NCBI GenBank assembly: GCA_964558875.1
Contig: CAZLGM010000178.1
Coordinates: 1-7,106, forward strand
Length of the DNA: 7,106 bases
Source: CAZLGM01 sp964558875
GTDB lineage: Bacteria > Desulfobacterota > Desulfobulbia > Desulfobulbales > Desulfocapsaceae
Direction of reading: 5' to 3'
In this document: in pieces, positions 6,347 through 7,106 of the stretch
Numbering within the stretch: the first letter of the stretch is position 1
How the letters are laid out: every line of letters begins with the position of its first letter
Position numbers and translations under genes: made by a program
The notes under the pieces: generated by a model
What the model was told of the DNA's origin: nothing
The model's input: only the letters and a program-made list of their open reading frames with translations
Database searches by the model: none

Positions 6347-6583
6347 TTACTGTTTTAAAGCACCGGCGGCATTGTCAATGATATCATTGATCCCGGCTTT
6401 GACCAGGTCTGGATTCATAAGCAGTTTAAGCTGTTTCTCTCCCCTTGCATCCACAAAGGTGTTGTCCAGCTTCAGTTCTGCTTTTTTCAGAATTTTCAAT
6501 TTATTATCAAATAAAATGAAATGATAGCCTAGTACACCGTATATGGCAGCACCAAGAATAATAATCGGCACGATTTTCTTCAT
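6347..6583 (-). CDS. Small single-span membrane or secreted protein, unknown function
   Basis: A 78-aa protein I cannot assign to a named family. A Lys-Lys N-terminus is followed by one hydrophobic stretch (about 4-20), with Gly-rich positions fitting an inner-membrane anchor; no lipobox or clear signal-peptidase site is seen. The remainder (about 27-78) is charged, with K-I-L-K-K-A-E-L-K-L-D-N-T-F-V-D-A-R-G near the middle and a helical C-terminus, and would face the periplasm if the anchor is uncleaved. ATG 6583 is preceded by a G-run (GGGGGGA) about 9 nt upstream. It is 9 nt from the YqaA-like gene, so the two are almost certainly cotranscribed. That proximity is the main reason to trust it as a gene. 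Confidence 0.7.
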   Translation of the reverse strand: MKKIVPIIILGAAIYGVLGYHFILFDNKLKILKKAELKLDNTFVDARGEKQLKLLMNPDLVKAGINDIIDNAAGALKQ

Positions 6584-6621
6584 AACACCATTCCCCCCAA
6601 AGTTTGAGTCTTGTGCTTGTT

Positions 6622-6650
6622 AAGGTATTGAATCACACAACTCATTTCAA
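6622..6650 (-). promoter_or_regulatory. Weak sigma-70-like promoter candidate before the 78-aa gene
   Basis: TTGAAA (6645-6650) and TACCTT (6622-6627) are 17 bp apart on the minus strand. The -35 is good but the -10 matches only three of six positions. The gap between the 63-aa and 78-aa genes is about 92 nt with no terminator visible, so readthrough from upstream is also possible. Confidence 0.2.
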
Positions 6651-6675
6651 TTTGTCTACTTCTTAATGTTCTAGT

Positions 6676-6867
6676 TCAGTCGTTATTTGCTTCTTGCTTC
6701 TTATTGCCGTTGTTCTGTTTTTTTGTTGTGTTGTCTTCATCCGAACTGAATCCGGAGCCATTACAGGCTGGGCAAGTTTCCTGAGAAATCAGAAAACGGC
6801 TTTCTCCCTTGAAAAAGCTGACTTCTCCAGACCCCTGACAGATATCGCAGATTTTCGGGTTTTCCAT
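6676..6867 (-). CDS. Small DnaJ-like zinc-knuckle protein
   Basis: A 63-aa protein with two C-x-x-C-x-G-x-G motifs, CDICQGSG at 7-14 and CPACNGSG at 32-39, the repeat that binds zinc in the cysteine-rich domain of DnaJ. Two such repeats are enough for one zinc site; DnaJ has four repeats and two sites. There is no J domain and no substrate-binding domain. The last 24 residues (40-63) are rich in Asn, Lys, Glu, Asp and Gln and look disordered. ATG 6867 has no good Shine-Dalgarno (a pyrimidine-rich stretch precedes it), a weak point for expression. Probably a free-standing zinc adaptor or chaperone-like accessory; its partner is unknown. It may head the cluster that continues to 5194. Confidence 0.75.
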   Translation of the reverse strand: MENPKICDICQGSGEVSFFKGESRFLISQETCPACNGSGFSSDEDNTTKKQNNGNKKQEANND

Positions 6868-6911
6868 GAAAAAAGAACGGGAAATTGGTATTATTACAAA
6901 TTGTTTTCGAT

Positions 6912-6941
6912 ACTATAAAAAAACCATCAACTGTTTGTCAC
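6912..6941 (-). promoter_or_regulatory. Sigma-70-like promoter for the DnaJ-like gene and possibly the downstream cluster
   Basis: On the minus strand GTGACA (6936-6941) and TATAGT (6912-6917) are separated by 18 bp, each matching the -35/-10 consensus at five of six positions. The start would be near 6905, giving a leader of about 38 nt before ATG 6867. It lies in the divergent region between this gene and the lipoprotein gene at 6985. Confidence 0.4.
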
Positions 6942-6984
6942 TTCTTTTCGGTTTCATTCAACGTTTCATCCTAAGGAGGAATCC

Positions 6985-7106
6985 ATGATGTTATCCAGCG
7001 GCCGTTTTCATGTTTTTGGCGTATGGACCATATTGCTTTTCTGCACTTACTTTCTTCTTTCCGGCTGTGCCAAGACTTACTACGACAGTATGGAAAAGGT
7101 TGGTAT
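6985..7106 (+). CDS. DUF2959-like lipoprotein, 5' part only (cut by window end)
   Basis: First 40 codons of an open frame running off the window. AAGGAGG at 6973-6979 lies 5 nt before ATG 6985, a strong ribosome site; a second ATG follows directly. The N-terminus is a lipoprotein signal: hydrophobic core about 11-25 closing with L-L-S-G-C, so Cys28 would be lipidated. The start of the mature chain, C-A-K-T-Y-Y-D-S-M-E-K-V-G, resembles the opening of DUF2959-type lipoproteins, coiled-coil proteins of unknown function. With only 12 mature residues visible, the family call is tentative; the lipoprotein call is firm. It is divergent from the 63-aa gene. Confidence 0.75.
   Translation, partial: MMLSSGRFHVFGVWTILLFCTYFLLSGCAKTYYDSMEKVG

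Noticed and set aside
6885..6916. Plus-strand promoter TTGGTA ... TACTAT for the lipoprotein gene at 6985
   Set aside because: The spacing is 20 bp, outside the usual range, and the -10 overlaps the better minus-strand element; not strong enough to annotate.
6694..6918. Plus-strand open frame of 74 codons with a hydrophobic N-terminus opposite the 63-aa gene
   Set aside because: The hydrophobic part is the complement of the Asn/Lys-rich tail; the minus-strand frame has two exact zinc-knuckle repeats and is the better choice.

Overview
The window reads as ordinary chromosomal DNA of a diderm (Gram-negative) bacterium. Two lipoprotein signal peptides, a LolA-like periplasmic protein and an outer-membrane beta-barrel all require an outer membrane. 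The mix of YkgJ-type cysteine-cluster and YqaA-type genes, the strong AGGAGG ribosome sites and a sigma-54 promoter would suit a Desulfobacterota/deltaproteobacterial sulfate-reducer-like genome. That assignment is an inference from gene style, not proven. I see no transposon, CRISPR array, phage gene, tRNA or rRNA.

Layout, left to right. (1) 64-951, plus strand: an M48-family zinc metalloprotease with a lipoprotein signal. (2) 969-4959, minus strand, transcribed right to left: a compact four-gene operon coding for a LolD/MacB-type ABC ATPase, a single FtsX/LolCE-type permease, a LolA-like 'outer membrane lipoprotein-sorting' periplasmic protein, and a predicted outer-membrane beta-barrel. 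The genes overlap by 4-8 nt or lie 10 nt apart. (3) 4960-5193: the control region of that operon. It holds a near-consensus -24/-12 sigma-54 promoter. About 100-130 bp further upstream lie a near-perfect 22-bp inverted repeat and a third copy of its half-site, two helical turns away, in the position expected for an enhancer-binding protein. (4) 5194-6867, minus strand: a second cluster with a YkgJ-family cysteine-cluster protein, a YqaA-type DedA/VTT membrane protein, a 78-aa single-span protein and a 63-aa DnaJ-like zinc-knuckle protein. (5) 6985-7106, plus strand: the start of a DUF2959-like lipoprotein gene, divergent from cluster 4 and cut by the window edge.

The most interesting unit is region 2 plus region 3. 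Together the four products could form a continuous path across the envelope: ATP hydrolysis in the cytoplasm, extraction of a lipid or lipoprotein by the FtsX-fold permease, periplasmic carriage by the LolA-fold protein, and delivery to or through a dedicated outer-membrane barrel. Transcription appears to be switched by sigma-54 and an unidentified activator. The components belong to recognisable families. The substrate, the pathway and the activator cannot be named from the sequence.
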